A model generated the notes under the pieces. That model was not told the DNA's origin and made no database searches. It saw only the letters and a list, made by a program, of their open reading frames with translations. A stretch of 64,000 nucleotides of DNA. Origin: JAWLHK01 sp041690355 [NCBI: bacterium]. GTDB taxonomy: Bacteria > J088 > JAWLBW01. Location of the stretch: positions 248,001 to 312,000 of the forward strand of contig JAWLHK010000002.1 of the NCBI GenBank assembly GCA_041690355.1, given 5' to 3'. A program made the position numbers and the translations under genes. Below are positions 20,569-28,481 of this stretch, piece by piece (the first letter of the stretch is position 1; the number at the start of each line of letters is the position of its first letter).

Positions 20569-21657
20569 CTATCCGAGGAACGTGTTGCGGCGCTGCTGCA
20601 CGAGATCACTCACCATGTTCTGGATGGTGGCGCGCAGTTCTTCATTCAGTGTATTGACAAGTATGTCATCTTCCCATGAACGGGAAGAAAAGTCACCCAA
20701 GTCGAAGGTCTCTCCGAAACGGATATACCACTTCGACGGCAGCGGAAGGACCCCCAGCGGGCCGAGCCACGGGAAAAGCGGCGTGAACGGAAAATACGGC
20801 ACCCGCAGCGCGTTTGCGATGAACCCGCTCGTGAAAAGAATCGGATAGGTTTCTTCGGCCCCGAGTACCGCAACCGGAATCACGGGGGCCCCGGTCTTCA
20901 TGGCCAGGCGCACCGTGCCGCCGCGCCCGAAACGAGCCAGATGATACCGATCGCGAAACGGCTTGGCGACACCCTTGAGTCCCTCGGGAAAAGAACCGAC
21001 GAGCTCGCCGGCATCGACAAGGCGGCGCGCGTTGTCCTGGCTTCCGCGCACCATCCCGAGACGGGTCAGCACATAGGACAGAAACGGAAGCTTCGTGAAC
21101 CACTCTTCGAGCAGGAAGCGCACGGGGCGACCCGACGGGTGCAGCTCCTGAACGGCGTACTGGACCATCCAGGCGTCGAAGGGCAGGAAACCGGAATGGT
21201 TGGCAATCAGCAGACCCGGTCCCGCGGACGGTACGTTCTCGAGGCCCTCGACCTCGATGCGCCAGTAACGATAGAAGAGAAAATCAGCCAGTGGCCGCAG
21301 GCGTTCGATGTATTCCTCGTTGCGCCCGAAATCATCGACGCTGCTCGCAGGCACGCCGACGAAGGTGCGCCGCAGCGTCTGGCGCAGGCGGCCCGGGCGC
21401 AGAGCCGAAACGGTGCTGCGCAGCAGGTGAAACAGTTCGCCGACGAGTGAACGGTCTTCCTCGGACAGGCGGCCCAGATCCTTCTGCACGGTGCGTTCGA
21501 GCTCGCGCAGGTAATCATCAATCACGGTCGCGTTGCTCGCGACGTCGCGTTCGCTGAGCCCTCGCAGCTGCTTGACGAGAATGGCGGCGCGGTCGTCGGC
21601 AAGCGACCGTACGGCGTTCTCGAGCCGGTCGAGGCGGCTGGTCGTCTCCCGGGTCAT
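20569..21657 (-). CDS. PlsC-like lysophospholipid acyltransferase family protein
   Basis: This 362-aa protein has an extended helical N-terminus (1-125) followed by an acyltransferase domain. The active-site block is NHSGFLPFD at residues 153-161, with spacing like the MGAT/DGAT-related branch rather than the NHxxxxD of classical PlsC. A second block, SFPEG, lies near residue 225. The substrate is unknown; transfer of an acyl chain to a membrane lipid is expected. The start overlaps the parA stop by 4 bases (ATGA), so the two are coupled. Confidence 0.85.
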   Translation of the reverse strand: MTRETTSRLDRLENAVRSLADDRAAILVKQLRGLSERDVASNATVIDDYLRELERTVQKDLGRLSEEDRSLVGELFHLLRSTVSALRPGRLRQTLRRTFVGVPASSVDDFGRNEEYIERLRPLADFLFYRYWRIEVEGLENVPSAGPGLLIANHSGFLPFDAWMVQYAVQELHPSGRPVRFLLEEWFTKLPFLSYVLTRLGMVRGSQDNARRLVDAGELVGSFPEGLKGVAKPFRDRYHLARFGRGGTVRLAMKTGAPVIPVAVLGAEETYPILFTSGFIANALRVPYFPFTPLFPWLGPLGVLPLPSKWYIRFGETFDLGDFSSRSWEDDILVNTLNEELRATIQNMVSDLVQQRRNTFLG

Positions 21658-22427
21658 GCGGGCACGGCCCCCTTGCTGCGATAGAGCTCGGCGGCAAACT
21701 GCGCGAGCATCTGCGCCCCCGAGCTTCGCGGCGCGTACTCCCAGATGGTCTGGCCGTGGCTCTGCGCCTCATCGATCTTCACGTTGAACCCGATGACCGT
21801 CTTCGAGACCGTGGCGCCGAAATTCGACCGCAGACGCTCGAGGATTTCGTTGGCCAGGCGCGTGTTGCGGAACAGAGTGGGTACGACGGCGCTGACACGC
21901 AGCGTGCGCCGCCCGTAGGACTCACGCACCTGTTCGACCGTCTCGATGATTTCGGCGCAACCGTCGAGCGCGAAGAACGTCATGTTGACGGGTATGACGA
22001 TTTCGTCGGCGGCCACCATGATGTTGATGGTCAGGGCGCCGAGCGACGGCGGACTGTCGATGATGACGAAGTCATAGCCCTTCAAGCCGGTGAGCTTCTG
22101 CTGCAGCCGGTGATTGCGGTCTGACTCGCCCGCCAGCAGCATGGGCACGTCGATGAGCCGCTTGTTGGCGACGACGAGGTCGAGCCCGGGAATGCGCGAG
22201 GAGATGACGGCGTCGCTGACGCTGACGTTCGGATCGGCCAGCAGATCGAGGGTCGTCGTTTCGACCTCGCGCACGTTGATGCCGAGCGACTTGCCCACCT
22301 GGCCCTGCGGATCCATGTCGATGAGCAGCACGCGTTTCTTCTTGAGTGCGAAGAAGGCAGCCGTGTTCACGGCGAGCGTCGTCTTGCAGCTGCCGCCCTT
22401 TTCATTGATGAAAGCGATACGCCGCAT
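21654..22427 (-). CDS. ParA/MinD-family ATPase (orphan, no ParB nearby)
   Basis: This 257-aa protein starts MRRIAFINEKGGSCKTT, with the deviant Walker A motif KGGSCKTT (residues 10-17, signature Lys10). It continues with the Walker A' block LLIDMDPQGQ and Walker B IIDSPPS, as in ParA/Soj proteins. Such ATPases position DNA, protein clusters or granules by patterning on nucleoid or membrane. No parB or parS-like repeat is seen in the window. It is placed between an epimerase and an acyltransferase, 2 bases after the former and overlapping the latter. A role in placing a lipid- or envelope-related machine rather than chromosome segregation is an inference. Confidence 0.92.
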   Translation of the reverse strand: MRRIAFINEKGGSCKTTLAVNTAAFFALKKKRVLLIDMDPQGQVGKSLGINVREVETTTLDLLADPNVSVSDAVISSRIPGLDLVVANKRLIDVPMLLAGESDRNHRLQQKLTGLKGYDFVIIDSPPSLGALTINIMVAADEIVIPVNMTFFALDGCAEIIETVEQVRESYGRRTLRVSAVVPTLFRNTRLANEILERLRSNFGATVSKTVIGFNVKIDEAQSHGQTIWEYAPRSSGAQMLAQFAAELYRSKGAVPA

Positions 22428-22429
22428 AT

Positions 22430-23458
22430 TCAATCCGCCAGGGTGTCGATGAGGCGGACGTCGCGCAGGCGCTGCATGCCGGCATACGCCTCGATGGTGT
22501 CGCGTGTCGAATGGCGAGGCTGGAAACCAAGTTCGCGTACCGCCTTGTCGCCGTCGGCGATCCAGAGGAACCGGATGTAGTCGAGATGCGCCCCGGGCGC
22601 GGGCGAGAGGCCCGCCATCCAGGCCGCCTGCACGAGCGGATAAGCGACAGGATGCGCGACCGGAAACGTAACCCGGCCGGCAAGCTTGATGATCGTCGAA
22701 AGCGGCAGCACGCCCGGACCGGTGATGTTGAACGCGCCCGAGACCTCGCGCTCTAGCGCAAGCTCGAACGCGTCGAGCACGTCGTTTTCGTGTACGAGCT
22801 GCTGCAGCGGATCGTAGCCGAGGAGCGTCATGCACGCCGGGCGGCGCAGATACTCGGTTACCAGGTTGCGCACGGTGGGGCCGAGAATCGACGCCAGGCG
22901 CAGAACCGTGACGCTCGTTTCGGGGTGCTTGCGCGCGTGGCGCGCCAGCAGCTCTTCGACCTCTGCCTTGTCGCGAACGAACCGGTAGTGGCGCGGCGGC
23001 CGCAGCGGCATGTCTTCGGTGAGAAAGTTCGGATTCGAGGGATGGGCGCCGTACACCATGGTCGACGACCGCACAATCAGCTTGCGCAGTTTGTGGCGCG
23101 CGGCGGCGTGCAGCAGGTTCAGCGTTCCGATGACCTCGAGCTCGTGGGCGAAAGTCGAGTTGCGCGACGGGTTGGCCTGAAAGGCCAGGTGAAGCACGGT
23201 GTCGACCTGTTCGCGATCGAGTATGTCGGCGATCAGGGCATCCGCCGTCGGCTGGGTTAGGTCGACCTTGTAGAACTTGTTCGCCTTCGCAAGCTGCTTG
23301 GGGCGTTTGATGTCCATGACCACGATGGGCCACTCGTCGCGCGCCTGCAGCCGGCGCAGCAGCCGCTGACCGATGAAGGTGTCGGCGCCCGTGATGGCGA
23401 TGGTCGGAGTGTTGCGTGCCGTTTTGCGCGCACGCGGCGCCTTCTTACGTTCGGCCAT
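22430..23458 (-). CDS. NAD(P)-dependent epimerase/dehydratase (extended SDR family)
   Basis: This 342-aa protein has a basic N-terminal tail (about 15 residues) followed by the Rossmann nucleotide site ITGADTFIGQ. The SSTMVYG strand is present, but the usual YxxxK is changed to YRFVRDK, so the catalytic geometry may differ. The C-terminal half resembles other extended SDRs in lacking any membrane segment. The substrate is unknown. It is transcribed after the phasin-like gene and just before parA. Confidence 0.85.
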   Translation of the reverse strand: MAERKKAPRARKTARNTPTIAITGADTFIGQRLLRRLQARDEWPIVVMDIKRPKQLAKANKFYKVDLTQPTADALIADILDREQVDTVLHLAFQANPSRNSTFAHELEVIGTLNLLHAAARHKLRKLIVRSSTMVYGAHPSNPNFLTEDMPLRPPRHYRFVRDKAEVEELLARHARKHPETSVTVLRLASILGPTVRNLVTEYLRRPACMTLLGYDPLQQLVHENDVLDAFELALEREVSGAFNITGPGVLPLSTIIKLAGRVTFPVAHPVAYPLVQAAWMAGLSPAPGAHLDYIRFLWIADGDKAVRELGFQPRHSTRDTIEAYAGMQRLRDVRLIDTLAD

Positions 23459-23484
23459 GGTTCGTGACGAGAACGCCGCGGCGT

Positions 23485-23823
23485 TCAGGCCTCGGCCTTG
23501 GGCGCACGTTTGCGGGGCGCTGCCGCGGGCTTGGCTGCGACGTTGGTGAGCGTTTCGACCTTGTCGGCGAGGTCTTCAATCTGCCGCTCCAGGCTGCGAA
23601 CCTGCTTGCGCAGCTTATCGAAATCTTCGCGCGTGGGCTGGTTGACCAGCGACAATGCGAGCGCCACGTTCTTGTCGAGCGTCGCTTTGAGATTCTGCGT
23701 GCGCATGAGGGTGCGGGCTACGGTGGCGCTGACCTTTTCATTGGCCATCAGCTCGTTGAGCACCTCGGTCATGCGCTCTTCACCCATGGCCATCAACTTC
23801 TTCACAAACTTCTGATCGTTCAC
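23485..23823 (-). CDS. Small coiled-coil, phasin-like protein
   Basis: This 112-aa protein starts at a GTG with GGAGG 5 bases upstream; the ORF can be extended but without a ribosome binding site. It is mostly helical, with a heptad-type coiled coil at about residues 60-95 (REDFDKLRKQVRSLERQIEDL) and a basic Ala/Pro/Lys tail (AAAPRKRAPKAEA). The layout resembles phasin-like or PhaF-type proteins that coat polymer granules and bind DNA, but similarity is too weak to assign. It is the first gene of the epimerase-parA-acyltransferase run. Confidence 0.65.
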   Translation of the reverse strand: MNDQKFVKKLMAMGEERMTEVLNELMANEKVSATVARTLMRTQNLKATLDKNVALALSLVNQPTREDFDKLRKQVRSLERQIEDLADKVETLTNVAAKPAAAPRKRAPKAEA

Positions 23824-23866
23824 GGAGCCTCCGGCTGCTGTCGGACGGTAGGAAAAAGCAAAGAAG

Positions 23867-23896
23867 ATCATACTCATTCGTGACGCGGCCCGTCAA
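23867..23896 (-). promoter_or_regulatory. Sigma70-like promoter of the phasin-like/epimerase/parA/acyltransferase run
   Basis: On the minus strand TTGACG (23896-23891), an 18-bp spacer and TATGAT (23872-23867), about 44 bases upstream of the GTG start. Confidence 0.7.
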
Positions 23897-23931
23897 GCGT
23901 CACGCGGGCCGGAGCGCCTGCTTTCCGTGGC

Positions 23932-23976
23932 GAAGAAAAGGCGGAGCGGCTCGCCCGAAGGGGAGCGCGCTCCGCC
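23932..23976 (-). terminator. Terminator after the 34-aa minus-strand ORF
   Basis: An 8-bp perfect stem (23969-23976 with 23940-23947), extended by partial pairing, is followed on the minus strand by TTTTCTTC. It lies directly after the stop of the small ORF and supports that ORF being expressed. Confidence 0.7.
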
Positions 23977-23995
23977 GGAAGCTAAGGTTCTCGAT

Positions 23996-24100
23996 TCAGG
24001 GACGACGCTGCGCCCCCGGCTGGCTGCCCCGCTTCATTTCGCGCTTGGCCTGGCTCTTCGTGCGCTGAAACGCGCCTTTGAGCCTGTTCACGATACCCAT
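23996..24100 (-). CDS. 34-aa basic small protein
   Basis: The ATG at 24100 has GGGAGG 6-7 bases upstream, the best ribosome binding site in this region, and the ORF is followed by a terminator 20 bases on. The product (MGIVNRLKGAFQRTKSQAKR at its start) has 34 residues, about a third of them Lys or Arg, and could form an amphipathic helix. It matches no family I know. It sits within a 595-bp stretch between the phasin-like gene and the lipoprotein at 24419 that holds no other gene. Confidence 0.5.
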   Translation of the reverse strand: MGIVNRLKGAFQRTKSQAKREMKRGSQPGAQRRP

Positions 24101-24418
24101 TACGAACCTCCCGGGCGCTGCAGGGCAGGGCGGCCGCGCAACACCGCCAGGCCGGCCCCGCGTCTGCGGCGCGGTTACAGGTTGACTACGAAGTGCCGCC
24201 CGGACTACGGCGTGCGCCTTCATCGATCATTCTGCACGGGCCGGGCCCGGATTGTTTAGAGTGGAGTGCCGCCCGGCCGCCCCCGGCCCCATCGCCCGGC
24301 GGCGGGACGAACGCCGGGAAAACGAGAAGCATTGAAGCGACGGATGTTGCCTGCTACCGTATGGGCGGAGCAGGCGCGACACGCCGCGCGACAACTTCGA
24401 CAGGATGGGAGCTCGACG

Positions 24419-25099
24419 ATGAAAACTGCGATGCGATATTCACTGCTGCTCGTTCTTGCGCTTCTGGCGTCGGCCTGCCAGCGCGAGAAAAGCGAAACCT
24501 CTGGTTCGGTTGCCGCGCAGGCCCCCGAGGCTCCGGCAGAATCCGATGCCGAGGACGATGGCGCCGAGGCCGAAGATGTCTCGGTGAACGTCACGCTCGA
24601 TCCGGCAGAGCTGCGCACGGGCCAGCAGGTACGCGCCGTGATCGCGCCGGTCACCCGTGGGGTCGTCTTCCGGTTCGCCTGGTTCATCGACGGGAACGAG
24701 GTGCCCGGTGAGTACGATGAAGTGCTCGGCGGCGATTTCGTGGCCAAGGGCAAGGAGATTCACGTCGAAGTCACCCCGTCGGTGGACAACGAAGACCGCG
24801 GCACGGTGCGCAGCGCCACCGTCACCGTGGGCAATACGCCGCCGGATGTGCCTGGTTCCGACGTGATCGAGGCAGACGAATCGCGCGTCGTTTTCCAGAT
24901 TCGCGCTGAAGACGTCGACGGCGACGCGCTGCGGTACAAGTTGGTCGAGGGACCCCTCGGGATGAAGATAGACGGCTCGAGCGGCCGCATCGAGTGGATG
25001 GTCCCGGCAGGCTTCTCCGGGTCGGCAAAGTACGTCGTCAATGTCGGCGACGGCGATGCCGAGACGCAACTCGAAAGCACCGTCGAGCGGCAGCAGTAA
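24419..25099 (+). CDS. Lipoprotein with cadherin-like/Ig-like beta-sandwich domain
   Basis: This 226-aa protein has a lipoprotein signal (LLALLASAC, Cys20) and an acidic linker (residues 35-55). It contains two beta-rich stretches: about 58-135 (VRAVIAPVTRGVVFRFAWFIDGNEV) and 140-220, the latter with the putative-Ig pattern DVDGDALRYKLVEGPLGMKID...GRIEWMVP. Such domains are structural and often occur in surface proteins. The start at 24419 was chosen for the signal peptide and the GGGAG upstream; a longer ORF exists. It appears monocistronic with its own terminator. Confidence 0.8.
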   Translation: MKTAMRYSLLLVLALLASACQREKSETSGSVAAQAPEAPAESDAEDDGAEAEDVSVNVTLDPAELRTGQQVRAVIAPVTRGVVFRFAWFIDGNEVPGEYDEVLGGDFVAKGKEIHVEVTPSVDNEDRGTVRSATVTVGNTPPDVPGSDVIEADESRVVFQIRAEDVDGDALRYKLVEGPLGMKIDGSSGRIEWMVPAGFSGSAKYVVNVGDGDAETQLESTVERQQ

Positions 25100-25157
25100 A
25101 CCTGGCTTCCCCGGCGGGGGGCACGCCGGGCCGCCGCCCGCAGTCCCCGCACGCGCC

Positions 25158-25193
25158 GCCGCGCCCAAGGCCCTGCCGGGGGCGCGGCCTTTT
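25158..25193 (+). terminator. Terminator of the lipoprotein gene, touching the next promoter
   Basis: A 9-bp GC stem (25158-25166 with 25180-25188) is followed by TTTT. The T run overlaps the -35 box of the yceD promoter, so termination and initiation are packed together. Confidence 0.7.
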
Positions 25194-25220
25194 GACGGAA
25201 TCGGGGTTGTTTGATATGAT
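25192..25220 (+). promoter_or_regulatory. Strong sigma70-like promoter of the yceD-rpmF-fab operon
   Basis: TTGACG (25192-25197), a 17-bp spacer and TATGAT (25215-25220), with an upstream TG one base before the -10. The leader is about 32 bases with GGAGG. Confidence 0.8.
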
Positions 25221-25258
25221 GACCCCTTTAACGTCGTCACGAAAAGCGGAGGTGGCGC

Positions 25259-25807
25259 ATGGTAATTGACTTCCGCGAAATTACGGTGGCGGGGCTCGAC
25301 GTCGCATTCGACGAGCCTCTGGTTTGGCTTGACGACCGGCAGTCTGATGCGCTCCGCAGCCTGCATCGCTTTCCCGAACCGTTCCATGTCGAAGCGCATC
25401 TCGAGCGCTCGCAGGACACGGTTCTCGTCCACGGACGATACGCGGGCGTGGTGCAGACCGAGTGCGTACGCTGCCTGAAGGAGTTCACCACTCCGGTGGA
25501 GGAAGAGTTTCGCCTGACCCTGCTCCCGCATACGCACGCGTCTGCGGTCGAGGAGAAGGAGAAGGAAGTCGAGGAAGAGGATGTCGACCTGGCCTATTTC
25601 GATGAGGAAAAGGTCGACCTTACTCGAGTCGTTTCGGAGCAGGTCATCCTGTCGCTTGACCTGTATCCGCGATGCCGGCCGGATTGCCGGGGGCTCTGTC
25701 CCGTGTGCGGGAAGAACCTCAACGAAGATTCCTGCCGGTGCGAAGAAAACAGCACCGACACGCGTTTGTCGGCTTTGAAACAGTTCAAACTGGCGAAAGA
25801 CCAGTAG
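25259..25807 (+). CDS. yceD: YceD family protein (DUF177)
   Basis: This 182-aa protein has the family's CVRCL motif near residue 73, an acidic stretch (EEKEKEVEEEDVD) and a C-terminal Cys-rich piece (CRPDCRGLCPVCGKNL, then CRCEE) that could bind zinc. YceD is linked to 23S rRNA accumulation and nearly always precedes rpmF, as here, 11 bases upstream. GGAGG lies upstream of the ATG. The C-terminal Cys cluster is common in the deltaproteobacterial and actinobacterial forms. Confidence 0.93.
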   Translation: MVIDFREITVAGLDVAFDEPLVWLDDRQSDALRSLHRFPEPFHVEAHLERSQDTVLVHGRYAGVVQTECVRCLKEFTTPVEEEFRLTLLPHTHASAVEEKEKEVEEEDVDLAYFDEEKVDLTRVVSEQVILSLDLYPRCRPDCRGLCPVCGKNLNEDSCRCEENSTDTRLSALKQFKLAKDQ

Positions 25808-25818
25808 GAGAGAGGCCC

Positions 25819-26001
25819 ATGCCTTTACCGAAACGCAAGCATTCGAAGACAGTCCAGCGTCTGCGCCGGACCCACTACAAGCTGGAGTCCCCCAATTCGG
25901 GCGAGTGCCCGAAGTGCGGCGAACCGGTTGCTCCGCACCGCGCGTGCGGGAACTGCGGTAACTACCGCGGTCGTCAGATCCTGAAGGCCAAGGAATCCTG
26001 A
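25819..26001 (+). CDS. rpmF: 50S ribosomal protein L32
   Basis: This 60-aa protein starts MPLPKRKHSKTVQRLRR, typical for L32. It contains two zinc-ligand pairs, CPKC and CGNC, so it is the zinc-binding (C+) form. The start follows GGAGAGAGG. It lies in its usual place after yceD. Confidence 0.98.
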   Translation: MPLPKRKHSKTVQRLRRTHYKLESPNSGECPKCGEPVAPHRACGNCGNYRGRQILKAKES

Positions 26002-26057
26002 GTTCCGCTCCGGGTGCCTGGGGTGGCCATGCATCCTCCCTACTCGTTGCTTTCCCC

Positions 26058-26081
26058 GGCGCCGGCCGATAATCCGGCGCC
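26058..26081 (+). promoter_or_regulatory. GC hairpin between rpmF and fabD
   Basis: An 8-bp perfect stem (GGCGCCGG with CCGGCGCC) and an 8-base loop without a T run, just before the fabD ribosome binding site. It could be an RNA-processing or attenuation site. It lies where plsX and fabH are often found in related operons. Confidence 0.4.
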
Positions 26082-26096
26082 GCGGAGGTGTTCCCG

Positions 26097-27029
26097 GTGA
26101 CGGTCGCCGTCGTATTTCCCGGTCAGGGCTCGCAGCGCATCGGCATGGGCGTCGACCTTGCCGCGTCGCACCCGTCTGCCCGGAAGTGCTTCGAAGAAGC
26201 ATCCGAGGCGCTGGGCTACGACATGCTGGCGCTGTGCGGCGAGGGACCCGAAGAGCGTCTTCGTTTGACTGAATATACCCAGCCGGCCATTCTCACCGTC
26301 AGCGTCGCGGCCTATCGGGTCTGGCATGAACACGCCGGCATCGAGCCGGCGGCGGGCGCCGGGCATTCGCTGGGGGAATACAGTGCGCTGGTCGCCGCCG
26401 GCAGCCTTGGTTTTGCCGATGCCGTTCGGCTGGTCAGACTTCGCGGCCGCGCCATGCAGGAGGCCGTTCCCGTCGGCCGCGGCAAGATGGCGGCGGTGCT
26501 CAACCTGGACTCCGAGAAACTAGACGAAGTCTGCGTCGTGGCTGCCGAGGGCGACGTTGTATCGGCAGCCAATCTGAACGCGCCGGGGCAGATCGTGATC
26601 TCCGGCGGCGCCGATGCCGTCGATCGCGCGGCGAAAGCGGCCCTTGCCGCCGGCGCCCGCCGCGTACTGCCGCTCGACGTCAGCGCGCCGTTCCACTGCG
26701 CGCTCATGCAGCCGGCTGCAGAGCGTCTCGAACAGGCGCTCGCCGACGTTCCCCTCGCGCCGCCGCGCTTCCCCGTCTACTCCAACGTCACGGCCGCGCC
26801 GCACGCCCCCGAGCCGGCCGGTATCCGCGAGGCGCTCGTGCGCCAGGTTTGTGCGCCGGTGCGCTGGGAAGAGACGGTGACGGCGCTCGCCGCCGCCGGC
26901 ATCACGCGAACCGTCGAGTGCGGACCCGGCAAGGTACTGAGCGCGCTCATCAAGCGCGTCGCCGGCGACATTTCCCTTTCCAACATCGAGACGGTTGCCG
27001 ATCTCGATGCCTGGGCCGTCGGCCGATGA
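26097..27029 (+). CDS. fabD: Malonyl CoA-acyl carrier protein transacylase
   Basis: This 310-aa enzyme loads malonate onto acyl carrier protein. It shows GQGSQ near the N-terminus, the nucleophile Ser91 in GHSLGEYSALVAAG and the His of APFHCALM near residue 200. I chose the GTG at 26097, since GGAGG ends 8 bases before it; an upstream GTG at 26088 overlaps that site. The stop overlaps the fabG start by 3 bases. Confidence 0.96.
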   Translation: MTVAVVFPGQGSQRIGMGVDLAASHPSARKCFEEASEALGYDMLALCGEGPEERLRLTEYTQPAILTVSVAAYRVWHEHAGIEPAAGAGHSLGEYSALVAAGSLGFADAVRLVRLRGRAMQEAVPVGRGKMAAVLNLDSEKLDEVCVVAAEGDVVSAANLNAPGQIVISGGADAVDRAAKAALAAGARRVLPLDVSAPFHCALMQPAAERLEQALADVPLAPPRFPVYSNVTAAPHAPEPAGIREALVRQVCAPVRWEETVTALAAAGITRTVECGPGKVLSALIKRVAGDISLSNIETVADLDAWAVGR

Positions 27030-27772
27030 GCCGGTTGAGCGGCCAGATTGCCCTCGTCACCGGGGGCGGGCGGGGAATCGGACGCGCCGTCGCCCGCCGA
27101 CTGGCGCGCGAAGGTGCGCACGTCGTCGTCAATTACGTCAGCGGTGAAGGGGCCGCACGCGAGACCGTCGAGGCGATACGCGCCGACGGCGGTACGGCAG
27201 ACACCGCCGGATTTGACGTCGCCGATGCCGCCGCGGTCAAGGCCGGCGTCGACGGCGTTCTGGGCAACCACGGCCGCATCGACATTCTCGTCAACAATGC
27301 CGGCGTCGTGCACAACGGGCTGCTCATGCGCCTGAAGGATGACGACATCGAGCACGTGCTCGGCGTGAACCTGCGCGGTACGATCCACTGCACGCGCGCC
27401 GTGACCGCGGGCATGGTCAAACGCCGGCAGGGACGCATCGTGAACATGACGAGCGTCGTCGCCGCCACCGGCAACGCGGGGCAGTCGATCTATGCCGCCA
27501 GCAAGGCGGGGGTCGTCGGGTTCACCCGCGCCACGGCGCGCGAACTTGCGCCGCGCTCGATTACCGTCAACGCCGTCGCGCCCGGTTTTATCGATACCGA
27601 CATGACGGCAAGCTTGCCAGACGCAACGCGGCAGGATATCGTGGAGAGCATACCGCTCGGTCGCAGCGGTACGGCGGAGGAAGTCGCCGGCGCCGTGCTG
27701 TTTTTCTGCCTGCCTGAATCCGCTTACATCACCGGTCACGTATTGGACGTGAACGGTGGCATGCACATGTGA
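27026..27772 (+). CDS. fabG: 3-oxoacyl-ACP reductase
   Basis: This 248-aa short-chain dehydrogenase has the NADP-binding [10 protein letters not shown] near residue 12, NNAG near 90, the catalytic Ser-Tyr-Lys in MTSVVAATG and YAASKAG, and the C-terminal [12 protein letters not shown]. It reduces beta-ketoacyl-ACP in fatty acid elongation. The ATG overlaps the fabD stop (ATGA), indicating coupling. Confidence 0.95.
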   Translation: MSRLSGQIALVTGGGRGIGRAVARRLAREGAHVVVNYVSGEGAARETVEAIRADGGTADTAGFDVADAAAVKAGVDGVLGNHGRIDILVNNAGVVHNGLLMRLKDDDIEHVLGVNLRGTIHCTRAVTAGMVKRRQGRIVNMTSVVAATGNAGQSIYAASKAGVVGFTRATARELAPRSITVNAVAPGFIDTDMTASLPDATRQDIVESIPLGRSGTAEEVAGAVLFFCLPESAYITGHVLDVNGGMHM

Positions 27773-27780
27773 GGATGTGG

Positions 27781-28011
27781 ATGACCCTCGAAGAGAAAGT
27801 CAAAAAGATCATTGCCGATACCCTCTCGAAGAACGAGGGCGAAATCGCCCTGGACGCTTCGCTCACCGAAGACCTGGGCGCCGATTCGCTCGAGATCGTC
27901 GAGCTCGCCATGGCCATGGAAGAGGAGTTCAGCATCGAAATTCCCGATGAAGACATCGAGAAGATCAGCACCGTCAAGGACATCGTCGACTACATCGCCG
28001 AACACAGGTAA
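27781..28011 (+). CDS. acpP: Acyl carrier protein
   Basis: This 76-aa acidic protein has the phosphopantetheine attachment site Ser36 in [11 protein letters not shown]. It is the usual length and starts 8 bases after fabG. An in-frame ATG lies a few codons upstream, but the start [11 protein letters not shown] fits the family. The next gene is rpiB; fabF, which commonly follows acpP, is absent here. Confidence 0.97.
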   Translation: MTLEEKVKKIIADTLSKNEGEIALDASLTEDLGADSLEIVELAMAMEEEFSIEIPDEDIEKISTVKDIVDYIAEHR

Positions 28012-28014
28012 GCC

Positions 28015-28476
28015 ATGAAGTTCGCGGTCGGCTCGGATCACGGCGGACTCGAAGTTCGCAGCCTGGTGGCGGATACCCTGCGCCAGCGCGGGCACGAAGT
28101 CGTCGATATGGGAACGACGGGCACCGAGTCGGTGGATTATCCGGATTTCGGCGCCAGGGTCGCGGGGGCCGTTTCTCGCGGCGAGGCCGAGCGCGGCGTG
28201 CTCGTCTGCGGCACGGGTATCGGCATGTCGATCATCGCCAACAAATTCGCCGGCGTGCGTGCGGCCCTCGTCACCGACCCGTTCATGGCGCGCATGGCGA
28301 GCGAGCACAACGACGCCAACGTGCTGGTCATGGGCGGCCGCGTTTCTTCACCCGAGCTGGCGCGCGAAATGCTTGTCGCCTGGCTCGACACCCCGTTCGA
28401 AGGCGGCCGCCATCAGCGTCGTCTCGACAAAATTGCCGAGTGGGAAGCCAAGTCGCTTTCCGGCAAGGAGCAGTAA
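28015..28476 (+). CDS. rpiB: Ribose-5-phosphate isomerase B
   Basis: This 153-aa protein carries the RpiB/LacAB signatures SDHGG near the N-terminus and [14 protein letters not shown] near residue 65, where the Cys acts as base, plus [14 protein letters not shown]. It interconverts ribose 5-phosphate and ribulose 5-phosphate in the pentose phosphate pathway. The rpiB-glyA-nrdR order is common in delta-proteobacteria and Gram-positives. It begins 3 bases after acpP. Confidence 0.96.
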   Translation: MKFAVGSDHGGLEVRSLVADTLRQRGHEVVDMGTTGTESVDYPDFGARVAGAVSRGEAERGVLVCGTGIGMSIIANKFAGVRAALVTDPFMARMASEHNDANVLVMGGRVSSPELAREMLVAWLDTPFEGGRHQRRLDKIAEWEAKSLSGKEQ

Positions 28477-28481
28477 AAATC

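Noticed and set aside
21654-23333. ParA extended at its N-terminus by about 300 residues
   Set aside because: The extension lies in an alternative frame of the epimerase gene; the ParA family start is at 22427.
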